Below, piece after piece: positions 27,885-35,340 of a stretch of DNA of 64,000 nt; position 1 is the first letter of the stretch; each line of letters starts with the position of its first letter. The notes below the pieces were generated by a model, which saw only the letters and a program-made list of their open reading frames with translations, did no database searches and was not told where the DNA came from. Source of the DNA: Cytobacillus purgationiresistens (lineage in GTDB: Bacteria; Bacillota; Bacilli; Bacillales; Cytobacillaceae); the NCBI RefSeq assembly GCF_030813235.1, contig NZ_JAUSUB010000017.1, positions 1-64,000 on the forward strand, in the 5' to 3' direction. Position numbers and translations under genes: made by a program.

Positions 27885-28802
27885 TCATTTAAATAATTCC
27901 GGGTATGCCGCTTCAGCCAAAAGCTCCACTGCCTCCCCAATACGAGGTCCTGGACGAGACATAATATCACTGTCCAGCAACTTAACTTCTTTATTTTTTA
28001 TTGCATTCATTTGATTCCAGCCATTACGTGAAAGAATCTCCTCTACAGGATTTTCAGCATAGCCCACAGTTGTTGTAATCAAATCAGGATTTTTTCCGAT
28101 GATTTCTTCTTCAGATAATTTGATCCAGCCTTCCAACTCAGCAAACACATTTTCTACACCGGCTTTATTCATGATTTCTTGCTGGAAAGTATTTTTACCT
28201 GTCGTATAGATATCTGGTGCAGGGCTGATTTCAAAGTAGACTTTTCTCTTTTCATCCACTGATGCTACTTTTTCTTTAACTGCTTTTACCTTCTCTTGAA
28301 TTTCAGCATTTACTTCATCGCCTTTTTTCTCTACACCCATTACAGCAGCAATTTGCTCAATATCACCATAGACATCTTCAAAGGATAAAGCAGACTCAAT
28401 AACAAAAATCGTAATACCTGAATCCTCTAATGGTTTTAAAGCTTCCTCTTGACCGATTGTATAGGCAAACACGACATCAGGCTTTAAGTCGATGATTTTC
28501 TCAGCGTTTACATTCATAGAGTCTGATACTCTCGCAATGTCCTGAGCCTCTTCCGGATAGTTATCAAAATCTGTCGCACCAACGACCTTCTCGCCTTCTC
28601 CTAATGCGAATAAGATTTCTGTGTTACTTGGCTGCAAGGAAATAACCTTCTCTGGAACTTTTTCAAATGTGACTTCTTTACCTGCATCATCCACAACGGT
28701 ATAGCTTCCTTCCTCTTTACCCTGTTCCTGTGTTTCATTTGCCTGACATCCTGCTAATACGAAAAATAAAATAAAAACGGAAATCGATTTTGTCCACTTC
28801 AT
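27885..28802 (-). CDS. btuF: Cobalamin-type ABC substrate-binding lipoprotein
   Basis: A 305-residue cluster A-II periplasmic-binding protein. The signal peptide ends in lipobox LAGC at about residue 19. The fold segments (VISLQPSNTEILFALGEGEKVVGATDFDNYPEEA, KPDVVFAYTIGQEEAL, DIMSRPGPRIGEAVELLAE) are those of BtuF-type proteins. The ATG overlaps the upstream stop (ATGA). The cobalamin riboswitch upstream supports a corrinoid ligand rather than heme or siderophore. No btuC/btuD partners are in the window, so its permease must be elsewhere. Confidence 0.85.
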   Translation of the reverse strand: MKWTKSISVFILFFVLAGCQANETQEQGKEEGSYTVVDDAGKEVTFEKVPEKVISLQPSNTEILFALGEGEKVVGATDFDNYPEEAQDIARVSDSMNVNAEKIIDLKPDVVFAYTIGQEEALKPLEDSGITIFVIESALSFEDVYGDIEQIAAVMGVEKKGDEVNAEIQEKVKAVKEKVASVDEKRKVYFEISPAPDIYTTGKNTFQQEIMNKAGVENVFAELEGWIKLSEEEIIGKNPDLITTTVGYAENPVEEILSRNGWNQMNAIKNKEVKLLDSDIMSRPGPRIGEAVELLAEAAYPELFK

Positions 28803-29335
28803 GCGTTTTTTCTCCTTTTTCTTTCGGGATATGACTTGCTGACAAATGGGATTTCTTCCACACCTGCCTGATCATTCACATATACAGCCATCACAAATAA
28901 AACGTTTGCAAGTAAATGGCTATAATCAAATAAAATTTGGGGAACTTCCCGTTCTAAACTCACCTTGTGCAGCGCGCGAACGGATTTCTTTGCTTCACTC
29001 CGACAAACATGCAGCACACAAGCTGCTTCTGAACCTTGAGGGAGCACAAAGCTTTGAATTTTATCATGGACCTTTTCACAGTAAAAATCGTACATCTCAC
29101 TTAACTGCCCGAGGTCCTCTTCACTGATGGCAAGCTTCCCTCTGACCGATCCATTTAAATGATAGGCCATCGGCTGCAGGTACTGTAAATCCGCCTGAAC
29201 TCCCTCCATGTCCTTGGTTAGGGCCGCCGCATGTCCAATTCTTGTTGTTAAAGAATCCGTTCTGATTTCAAAATCAACCGTTGATACAGATTCCCGCATA
29301 TATGGATAGCATAAGAATCGTAAATCCTTTTTCAC
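28799..29335 (-). CDS. Divergent PduO-type cobalamin adenosyltransferase-like protein
   Basis: A 178-residue protein resembling the helical-bundle part of PduO-type ATP:cob(I)alamin adenosyltransferases (CVLHVCRSEAKKSVRALHKV, YSHLLANVLFVMAVYVN). The usual N-terminal TKTGDxGxT ATP-binding motif is absent; the protein begins MKKDLRFLCYPYMRES instead. The adenosylating activity is therefore doubtful, and corrinoid binding or a scaffold role is possible. It starts with GTG behind GGGGG and is translationally coupled to btuF. The riboswitch upstream links it to corrinoid metabolism. Confidence 0.7.
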   Translation of the reverse strand: MKKDLRFLCYPYMRESVSTVDFEIRTDSLTTRIGHAAALTKDMEGVQADLQYLQPMAYHLNGSVRGKLAISEEDLGQLSEMYDFYCEKVHDKIQSFVLPQGSEAACVLHVCRSEAKKSVRALHKVSLEREVPQILFDYSHLLANVLFVMAVYVNDQAGVEEIPFVSKSYPERKRRKNA

Positions 29336-29410
29336 AGGTATCCCCCTTTTCGACTTTTTTGATGAAACACCTGACGTAAAATGGCTCTTTTAGATGACCT
29401 GTTTTTTATA

Positions 29411-29514
29411 TAAAGGAAAAAAATAGGCGAAGAATGGACGGGTAATCAATCTGAAGATACGTTGGCAAGATTATGCAAGGATGTTAATGAAATTATGAAA
29501 GTAAAAGATAGGTA
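29411..29514 (+). other. Possible short gene remnant
   Basis: An open plus-strand frame from a TAA at 29411 to a TAG near 29514 reads with normal codon use (ends ARLCKDVNEIMKVKDR) but has no start codon or ribosome site. It may be the tail of a lost gene. It lies in the riboswitch leader of the minus-strand operon. Confidence 0.25.
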
Positions 29515-29530
29515 GGTACATCCATCATAC

Positions 29531-29559
29531 AAACAAAAAACCGGCCAAAATTGGCCGGT
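29531..29559 (-). terminator. Riboswitch-controlled terminator
   Basis: A perfect palindromic stem ACCGGCCAA/TTGGCCGGT with two loop bases is followed on the minus strand by TTTTTTGTTTG. It lies about 85 bases after the aptamer and is its likely expression platform. Confidence 0.85.
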
Positions 29560-29644
29560 ATATCATCCTAAATCATGCATAAATGAAGCATAAATTCATA
29601 GAAGTGTTACCGTACAATCCTCTTAACTTCCGAAGAGCATAATA

Positions 29645-29825
29645 CGTTCGCAGAACAGGCAGGTATCCTGGCTTGTGCTTCGATTTACTTTAAGAACCTT
29701 CCCATTTGATCACTCAAACAGTGGCATTTTCTTATTTCATCAGCACTTACAGTTGCGGAAACAGCTTCGGTTTTTCACCGAATTCCCTTTTTGCTAGTAG
29801 GCCTAGCACCTATTCCGTACGTTGT
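29645..29825 (-). promoter_or_regulatory. Cobalamin riboswitch (AdoCbl aptamer)
   Basis: On the minus strand the order GGTGCTAGGCC, AAAAAGGGAATTCGGTGAAA, CCGAAGCTG, CCGCAACTGTAAG, GCCACTG, GGGAAGG and GCCAGGATACCTGCCTG reproduces the conserved core, including the B12 box. It is followed by a terminator and then the adenosyltransferase-like gene and btuF. Coenzyme B12 should shut this operon off. Confidence 0.95.
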
Positions 29826-29906
29826 ATATTCATTTAATCGTAGTGTATCATAAATGTTCATACTAGAGGAGGACTATTTGATCCTTTAGAAAAAATCCGC
29901 TATAAA

Positions 29907-30317
29907 TCATTTCTTGCTGAACTTCTTGTTTAGTTCATCCATTTCTTTCGTAAATTCATGAACGAAGCTGCTCATTTCCTTGTATTGAGTCCAATGCAAA
30001 TAATGATGGCCTTTTAAAATAACGAGATTGTGCAAGGAGAGGTTGCTCAATTGCGCTTCATAAAAGGTGATATTGGTTTTCCCCTCAGTATTTGATTCCT
30101 TTTCTTCCTTCGAAAATATCATGACCGGTAGCTTTTCAGGGAGGGCTAACTCCTTTGCCTTCTGAGCGGTTGCACGGTTAATGCGATAAAACTGAGAAAG
30201 CTCTGTCGTTGATGGAATTTGGTCCCCTTCTTGCAGCTGGCCTTCCACTATATCATCAGCAATCGTATCAGCTATTTGCTGAAAAATTGGTTTAGAATCA
30301 TCAAATAAAGACTTCAC
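29907..30317 (-). CDS. Chimeric ORF: GntR DNA-binding head joined to alpha/beta-hydrolase tail
   Basis: 136 residues. Residues 1-54 are a GntR winged-helix domain of the YtrA/YhcF type (PIFQQIADTIADDIVEGQLQEGDQIPSTTELSQFYRINRATAQK). The wing and the helical extension that normally follow are missing. Residues 55-136 resemble the C-terminal end of an alpha/beta hydrolase, including GHHYLHWTQ, where the catalytic His would lie. The sequence therefore looks like two genes fused by an in-frame deletion of what lay between them. An IR/direct-repeat operator remains upstream. Whether the product folds or binds DNA is unknown. Confidence 0.65.
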   Translation of the reverse strand: MKSLFDDSKPIFQQIADTIADDIVEGQLQEGDQIPSTTELSQFYRINRATAQKAKELALPEKLPVMIFSKEEKESNTEGKTNITFYEAQLSNLSLHNLVILKGHHYLHWTQYKEMSSFVHEFTKEMDELNKKFSKK

Positions 30318-30338
30318 TTACGTCTCCTTTCAGCCTAA

Positions 30339-30377
30339 GGTTGATAGGTTGATAGGTTGATTAGTTGTGTAATCAAC
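30339..30377. promoter_or_regulatory. Operator-like repeats upstream of the chimeric GntR ORF
   Basis: Three consecutive 8-base units GGTTGATA/GGTTGATA/GGTTGATT (30339-30362) run into an inverted repeat GTTGATTA-N6-TAATCAAC (30356-30377). This is the expected place and symmetry for a GntR autoregulatory site. Confidence 0.5.
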
Positions 30378-30661
30378 TTCAAATTCATCACCTTGTAAAC
30401 CTCTATTGCTAATTTACAAAAGTTTATACCTTCAATCAAAGGCCTCCTAGTCCTTCTCGAAGCAACTGCTCAGCATAATCGGCTGACTTTCGATGGTGCT
30501 GAAAAATGCATGGTTTCAATTCAAAATAGGTAAGAAGATTAAGTCGACTGAATGTAGATCTTTTGTTTCATAGCATTGTTCGAATTTTTTCATTATTAAA
30601 TCATCTTTAAGTTCGCAAGCTTAACATGTCAGACTTTGCATGATTTTGCTAAAATAAAGGA
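30378..30661. other. Intergenic DNA before prkD
   Basis: AT-rich with no recognised gene, repeat or clear promoter. Confidence 0.4.
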
Positions 30662-31465
30662 ATGGATGACAGAGTAAGGATGTGGATTATGTATTGGAGG
30701 AAATTCACTAAATGGCTTTATGATATACCCCTAGGGCATGGAGTTTTTCTCAAGGATTCTTACAAAATTGAAAAGTGTCTTGGCATGGGTGGGTATGGCA
30801 TCATCTATCAATGTACAGATATCCACACTCAAAAATCTTATGTTTTAAAGCAGCTGCGCCCAAGCAAGACAAGGAGTAACAAAGAAACACTCCGTTTTCA
30901 TAAAGAAGTTGATTTGATGAAGAGCTTCAACCATCAACATATCCCGGAGCTAGTAGATTCCTTCACAATAGATGACCAGGAATATTATGTGATGAAACAG
31001 ATTAAGGGCTTGAATATAGAAGACTTGTTATTCGCTCAACAACAGACATTATCGGAGTTGGAATCCTTAAAGCTTTTTAGTAAGCTGTTAAATATTATAG
31101 AGTACTTACATGATCACCACATTTTTCATAGTGATATAAGGCCACCCAACATTATAGTAATGGAAGGTGAAATTTACTTAATTGATTTTGGACTTGCAAA
31201 AAAAGTGTCTTCTGAAGAAATCACTGAATTAGAGGATAGACGGCAGGATGATTTTTTTGATATGGGAGAATGCCTATTATTCCTTCTCTATTCAAATTAT
31301 AAAGGCAAAAAGAATAAGCATCGTAGCTGGTTGGAAGAGTTATCTTTAAACAAGGAGACTGAAGGATTACTTAAAAGATTATTGGGTATTAATGAAGTCT
31401 ATCAAGACACACAACGAATGAGAGTAGACTTGGCTAAAGCTATTGACTCAATTAATGACAAATAA
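30662..31465 (+). CDS. prkD: PrkD-type serine/threonine protein kinase
   Basis: A 267-residue cytosolic Hanks-type kinase without a membrane segment. The glycine loop GMGGYGIIY (about residues 41-49), the ATP lysine (Lys63 in VLKQL), the catalytic loop HSDIRPPN (Asp158, with HSD replacing HRD) and the DFG Asp175 are intact. Sequence and size closely resemble B. subtilis PrkD (YbdM), whose role is poorly defined. The start is uncertain: ATG 30662 follows AAAGGA closely, and in-frame ATGs at residues 7 and 10 are alternatives. It converges on a small Arg/Ser-rich gene. Confidence 0.9.
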   Translation: MDDRVRMWIMYWRKFTKWLYDIPLGHGVFLKDSYKIEKCLGMGGYGIIYQCTDIHTQKSYVLKQLRPSKTRSNKETLRFHKEVDLMKSFNHQHIPELVDSFTIDDQEYYVMKQIKGLNIEDLLFAQQQTLSELESLKLFSKLLNIIEYLHDHHIFHSDIRPPNIIVMEGEIYLIDFGLAKKVSSEEITELEDRRQDDFFDMGECLLFLLYSNYKGKKNKHRSWLEELSLNKETEGLLKRLLGINEVYQDTQRMRVDLAKAIDSINDK

Positions 31466-31499
31466 AAATCTTGTTCCAATGCACAGGAACAAGATTTTT
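31464..31499. terminator. Bidirectional terminator between prkD and the small basic gene
   Basis: A 14-bp stem AAAAATCTTGTTCC/GGAACAAGATTTTT with an eight-base loop. T tracts are present on both strands. Confidence 0.9.
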
Positions 31500-31518
31500 T
31501 TATTGATTCAATATATGA

Positions 31519-31698
31519 CTAGCTACTGCTGCGACTACGGCGTTTATAGTGATGACTGCCGCCATATTGATTGTGTTTCTTTCTTCTGCCTGAACTGTGG
31601 CTGTAGCTTCTATAACCTCTGCGCCCGCTGCTGCTGTAGCGTCGATGTCCCTTACTCCCCATCATTCGCTTGATTAATCTTATAATCTCTTTAAACAT
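31519..31698 (-). CDS. Small Arg/Ser/His-rich basic protein
   Basis: 59 residues starting at an ATG five bases after GAGGTGG. An amphipathic N-terminal helix (MFKEIIRLIKRMMGSKG) is followed by a low-complexity tail with RRYSSSGRRGYRSYSHSS, GRRKKHN, Tyr, His and a final YKRRSRSSS. The predicted charge is strongly positive. I do not recognise a family. The stop-to-stop layout with prkD (54 bases apart, convergent) and the many Ser residues flanked by Arg suggest it could be phosphorylated or bind nucleic acid or coat, but this is speculation. Confidence 0.7.
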   Translation of the reverse strand: MFKEIIRLIKRMMGSKGHRRYSSSGRRGYRSYSHSSGRRKKHNQYGGSHHYKRRSRSSS

Positions 31699-31905
31699 AC
31701 TACCACCTCATTCTTATAGCATTTGCGAATTATATCACATCAAACCGCTCAACTACGCTCCTTTACCGAACCTTTACTTAATTTTAATACTAGATTATTT
31801 ATGTAATTATTCTACTGGGTTAGCCTGGCACTAGTTTAATCAAATAATTCCTCCTTTTTCTGTCACATTGTTCTGTCCCGGGGGGAATTCGGGAGTAAAT
31901 AAAAA
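31699..31905. other. Intergenic DNA upstream of the small basic gene
   Basis: AT-rich; should carry the promoter of the minus-strand small gene. Nothing else recognised. Confidence 0.4.
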
Positions 31906-31939
31906 AACCAAGAATGTTGATTTAACTGCATTCTTGGTT
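31900..31939 (-). terminator. Intrinsic terminator of the ung-ywdK gene run
   Basis: An 11-bp stem AACCAAGAATG/CATTCTTGGTT with a 12-base loop, followed by seven T on the minus strand, 57 bases beyond ywdK. Confidence 0.8.
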
Positions 31940-31995
31940 CTTTTATTTGGACATCTAATGGTTTTTAAATACCTTTTAGACCGCCCCTCTTATGT

Positions 31996-32367
31996 TTATA
32001 AATGTTTCACTGCATAAATGATCATTAACACCCAAGCAACTAAAAAGCCGACGCCGCCAATTGGTGTAATCGCTCCAAGGACAGAAATGCCTGTTACTGA
32101 TAGTACATACAAGCTTCCAGAGAAAAGGATAATGCCAAATAACATTAACCAGCCTGACCAAGTAAGCAATGATGAATCCGGTATTTTCGATAGTAAGACT
32201 CCAATAATAAGTAATCCAACAGCATGGAACATTTGATATTGGACGGCAGTTTGCCAGGTTTCTAAATATTTCGGCTCAACTCTTCCTTCAAGCCCATGAG
32301 CTCCAAAAGCGCCAAATGCTACAGATAGAAATGCATTGATTGCACCGATAATAATAAATAATTTCAT
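31996..32367 (-). CDS. ywdK: DUF423 membrane protein YwdK
   Basis: A 123-residue integral membrane protein of the DUF423 family, with four hydrophobic segments. The signatures GAINAFLSVAFGAFGAHGLEG and TAVQYQMFHAVGLL are diagnostic. Function is unknown. I chose the ATG that follows AAGGGATG, three codons into the open frame. It lies 24 bases after ywdI. Confidence 0.88.
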   Translation of the reverse strand: MKLFIIIGAINAFLSVAFGAFGAHGLEGRVEPKYLETWQTAVQYQMFHAVGLLIIGVLLSKIPDSSLLTWSGWLMLFGIILFSGSLYVLSVTGISVLGAITPIGGVGFLVAWVLMIIYAVKHL

Positions 32368-32391
32368 CGTTGTCATCCCTTCTTTTTTGCA

Positions 32392-32682
32392 TTAAAAATC
32401 AAATAAAGAGTCCCCATTTGCAGTATCATCCATCTTCATCGGTTTTGTTTGTCCCATATTTGGTGCCTGCATAGATGGTTGCAGTTGAATGGATGGCGGC
32501 TCTATTGCCTGTTTTCTATAGGTAGATGCAACACTCGAATTTTGCGGCTGGTCCAAGATTAACTCGCATAGCGTTTTAATCGCGTGTACCCTTTCCCTCA
32601 CTCTAGCTTGGTCTCCTTGTCCTTTAGCTTCATGTAGTTCTTTTTCAATTTTTTGCAGCATCGTTTGCACAGAAATACTCAC
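32392..32682 (-). CDS. ywdI: YwdI family (DUF5327) protein
   Basis: A 96-residue soluble protein. The N-terminal part is helical and coiled-coil-like (MLQKIEKELHEAKGQGDQARVRERVHAIKTLCELIL); the rest is Pro/Gln-rich and ends in the acidic NGDSLFDF. Function unknown. It starts with GTG behind GAAGGTG. Position between ywdK and ung matches B. subtilis ywdI. Confidence 0.82.
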   Translation of the reverse strand: MSISVQTMLQKIEKELHEAKGQGDQARVRERVHAIKTLCELILDQPQNSSVASTYRKQAIEPPSIQLQPSMQAPNMGQTKPMKMDDTANGDSLFDF

Positions 32683-32725
32683 GTTTTCACCTTCTTAGAT
32701 TATCTCAATCTGTACGTAAATTCTA

Positions 32726-32896
32726 TCAGTTTTTCTTTTCATAACGCAAACATGGGTGGCCAGAAGCAGCAGATACTTCTAATGAAGGCAGCTTTTTGGT
32801 TTTAAATCCGAATGACTTGCAGCCTCTCGGATGATGCTGGTCCCATGTTATATAGAAAAACTTGCATTTAAAGCAATCAATTCTCTCCTGTTTCAT
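32726..32896 (-). CDS. Small cysteine-rich protein, putative zinc-binding
   Basis: A 56-residue protein with CFKCKFF at the N-terminus, then RGCKSFGFK and HPCLRY, giving four cysteines suited to metal binding. It starts at the ATG behind AAAGGGGTG; a longer frame adds seven codons containing that site. Related small proteins accompany ung in other Bacillus and are sometimes mislabelled as uracil-DNA glycosylase. No function can be assigned. Confidence 0.75.
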   Translation of the reverse strand: MKQERIDCFKCKFFYITWDQHHPRGCKSFGFKTKKLPSLEVSAASGHPCLRYEKKN

Positions 32897-33038
32897 TTTC
32901 CAACACCCCTTTTTCATCGACCTAAATCAACTCGGATACTTAAACATCATAAGATAAGCGTGTGCATTTCCCATTTTCCCACTGGAGGACTCTAGCTTTT
33001 TCGGGTAAATAAAAGAAACTTCAATCAAAAAATATGTC

Positions 33039-33054
33039 TGTTTCATGTGAAACA
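33039..33054. promoter_or_regulatory. parS-like partition site
   Basis: TGTTTCATGTGAAACA is a perfect 16-base palindrome that differs from the B. subtilis parS consensus TGTTNCACGTGAAACA at one central position. It lies in a gap just beyond ung. B. subtilis also has a parS site in this part of the chromosome, close to the ywd genes, so it is a good candidate ParB (Spo0J) binding site. Confidence 0.7.
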
Positions 33055-33066
33055 TGACGAATGCAC

Positions 33067-33732
33067 TCACTTATTGTCAATCTGCCAATCAATTGGCTCG
33101 TTTCCATTTGATCTTAAAAGTCGATTGATTTCGGAAAAAGGTTTGCTTCCAAAAAAGCCTGTCCTCGCTGAAAAAGGACTTGGGTGGGGTGATTTAATTA
33201 TTGGATGACGCTCTGTATCTATAAGTGTCAGTTTCTCTTGTGCAGGCTTCCCCCAAAGCACAAAAATGACCGGATCTTCTCTTTCATTCAAAAGCCTAAT
33301 TACTTCATTCGTGAATGGTTCCCACCCCTTCTTGCGATGAGAATGTGCCGCTCCTTTTCTTACTGTTAAAACCGTATTTAATAGCAATACGCCTTGCTTT
33401 GCCCATTTTAATAGATAGCCATTATTGGGTATTGTGCAGCCTACGTCTGCTTCCAGCTCTTTATAGATGTTTTTAAGTGAAGGCGGAATTTTCACATCTG
33501 GTTGAACAGAGAAACTTAATCCATGCGCTTGGCCTAATCCGTGATAAGGATCTTGACCAAGAATAACAACCTTCGTTTCAGCAAATCCAGTATATTTAAA
33601 CGCATTGAATATCTCATCTTTTAGAGGGCAAACCACTTCGTCTTCATATTCAGAATCCAGAAAGTCCTTTAACTGAAGAAAATAGCTTTTTTCCCATTCT
33701 GAGGTGAGCAGCTGTTGCCAATCATGTTTCAT
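33067..33732 (-). CDS. ung: Uracil-DNA glycosylase
   Basis: A 221-residue family 1 uracil-DNA glycosylase starting base-excision repair of uracil. The catalytic water-activating motif GQDPYH (Asp61) and the minor-groove loop SPHPSPFSA are intact. The ATG follows GAAGGAG; 11 upstream codons contain that site. It matches B. subtilis ywdG (ung) in position. Confidence 0.97.
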   Translation of the reverse strand: MKHDWQQLLTSEWEKSYFLQLKDFLDSEYEDEVVCPLKDEIFNAFKYTGFAETKVVILGQDPYHGLGQAHGLSFSVQPDVKIPPSLKNIYKELEADVGCTIPNNGYLLKWAKQGVLLLNTVLTVRKGAAHSHRKKGWEPFTNEVIRLLNEREDPVIFVLWGKPAQEKLTLIDTERHPIIKSPHPSPFSARTGFFGSKPFSEINRLLRSNGNEPIDWQIDNK

Positions 33733-33829
33733 TTCGCTCTCTCCTTCTTCGTAATCTATCATCATTGTATACTATTTCAATTGAAAAATAGATATAATAA
33801 AACAAATATCATGAAGGGTGATGAAAAAT

Positions 33830-34465
33830 ATGAAGGTAGCCTTAATTCATGCGACAACGACCGCTTTGAAGCCCATTGAGGAAGCGTTTCGAAAGGTAGC
33901 TCCAGAGATTGAATTGCTCCATTTTATGGACACGTATTTGCTTAGTATGTTGGAAAAGAGCGGCTCTCTAACACCTGAGATTGCCCGGCGCTTTTCGAAA
34001 CTCGTCACGCTTGCCGCTGAAGCAAAGCCTGATTGTATTCAATTAACCTGTTCCGCCTTTAACCCTCTTACAGCCATTCTTCAACCACTCTATGGAGTGA
34101 AAATGTTTCGTTCTGATGAAGCGATGCTTGATGAAGCACTCCTTTTTGAACGAATTGGACTGATATCAACCGTAAAAGAAACCCCCGCAGCCTTGATCGA
34201 TTACTTACAAGAGAAACAACCAGATTGTACGATTGAATCCGTTGTTGATCCAGGCATCATTCACCTGCTGTTTGAAGGAAAGCAAAGTGAGCATGATGAA
34301 CGCGTGAGAGAAATGATTGAAGCAATGGATGGAAAAGTCGATGTAATCGTCCTTTCACAGTACAGCATGGCGCATGTCGCAGAACAAGTGCAAACCACCT
34401 CTCCTCTTCTCATTGCACCTGAAGCAACAGCATTAAGATGCTTCCAGTATATTTTGCAAAAATAA
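33830..34465 (+). CDS. Asp/Glu racemase-superfamily protein lacking the second catalytic Cys
   Basis: A 211-residue protein of the aspartate/glutamate/hydantoin racemase and arylmalonate decarboxylase superfamily. The first catalytic cysteine is present (Cys74 in QLTCSAFNP), but the place of the second, normally GCTH-like, reads SQYSM (about residues 176-180). A two-base racemase is therefore unlikely, and a decarboxylase or isomerase is more plausible. The ATG at 33830 follows AAGGGTG. A TATAAT sits at 33793-33798 without a good -35. It converges on the ABC importer operon. Confidence 0.75.
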   Translation: MKVALIHATTTALKPIEEAFRKVAPEIELLHFMDTYLLSMLEKSGSLTPEIARRFSKLVTLAAEAKPDCIQLTCSAFNPLTAILQPLYGVKMFRSDEAMLDEALLFERIGLISTVKETPAALIDYLQEKQPDCTIESVVDPGIIHLLFEGKQSEHDERVREMIEAMDGKVDVIVLSQYSMAHVAEQVQTTSPLLIAPEATALRCFQYILQK

Positions 34466-34496
34466 AAATGAAAGCAGCTCGTTCAATTCAGCCAGC

Positions 34497-34532
34497 ATAA
34501 AAAAGCCGTCTGCTTCAAAAGCTAGACGGCTT
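34497..34532 (-). terminator. Intrinsic terminator of the ABC importer operon
   Basis: A 9-bp stem AAGCCGTCT/AGACGGCTT with a 12-base loop and a minus-strand T tract, ten bases beyond the potC-like stop. It also faces the convergent racemase-like gene. Confidence 0.8.
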
Positions 34533-34542
34533 ACATATAAAT

Positions 34543-35340
34543 TTAATGGTGTCCTCCACCAAACACTTTTCCTACCCCATGAATCTTTTCAAGAATAACA
34601 ATTAAGGCCACGGAGATAAAAATAACCACGCTCGATACGGATGCGACGATTGGATTATACGCGTCCTGCATCGTCGAGAAGATTTCAATCGGCAATGTCC
34701 GCATTTCTGGAGAGATCATAAATAGCGACACGGTTACGTTATCAAAGGAGGTAAGGAAAGCAAATAGCCCTCCTGAAATGATCGCCGGACGAATAAGCGG
34801 CAATGTGATGCGCCAAAATACTGTTAAAGGATTCGCCCCTAGAATCGCGCCCGCTTTTTCCAAGTTATAATCAAAGCCGCTTAAACCTGTTAACACTAAG
34901 CGAATGACATAGGGTATACAAATAATAATATGAGCAATTAAAAAGCCAGTTGATGTCCCAGCAAGCATCATCGGTGTAAAGTAAATTAATAAGGCAATCC
35001 CAAGCACGAGCTGTGGAACACTTAGCGGTGCGGTTAAAAATGATGTGATAGCGGATTTTCCTGGTATCTCATATTTTGCAATAGCAAGGGCACCTAAGGT
35101 TCCAAACAATACAGCAAAAAATGCAGCCATTACAGCAAATTTCAAACTATTGAAGAAGGCCTCAATAAATTCGGGACGTTCAAGAATTTTCGTATACCAT
35201 TGAAATGAAAATCCTTCCGGCGGAAAGCTCGGATAACTTGCACTTGTAAATGAAGCCGGTATGACAACCACAAGTGGGATGAGGATATAGATAATCCCAA
35301 TAATCGCGATGGCGCCCCGTAATTTTCCAATTGTATTCAT
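34543..35340 (-). CDS. Polyamine-type ABC transporter permease (PotC-like)
   Basis: A 265-residue inner-membrane permease with about six membrane segments. The EAA-type loop that contacts the ATPase is visible (LEKAGAILGANPLTVFWRITLPL). The ATG overlaps the upstream stop by one base (TAATG), and its ribosome site AAGGAGG lies within the previous gene. The family also includes iron(III), thiamine and phosphonate importers, so the substrate is not fixed by sequence. Confidence 0.88.
   Translation of the reverse strand: MNTIGKLRGAIAIIGIIYILIPLVVVIPASFTSASYPSFPPEGFSFQWYTKILERPEFIEAFFNSLKFAVMAAFFAVLFGTLGALAIAKYEIPGKSAITSFLTAPLSVPQLVLGIALLIYFTPMMLAGTSTGFLIAHIIICIPYVIRLVLTGLSGFDYNLEKAGAILGANPLTVFWRITLPLIRPAIISGGLFAFLTSFDNVTVSLFMISPEMRTLPIEIFSTMQDAYNPIVASVSSVVIFISVALIVILEKIHGVGKVFGGGHH

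Noticed and set aside
29411-29514. Small protein in the riboswitch leader
   Set aside because: The frame has no start codon or ribosome site, so it is kept only as a possible remnant.
30339-30362. Three 8-base direct repeats as an origin-type iteron
   Set aside because: Only three units, adjoining an inverted repeat upstream of a GntR gene; an operator explains them better.
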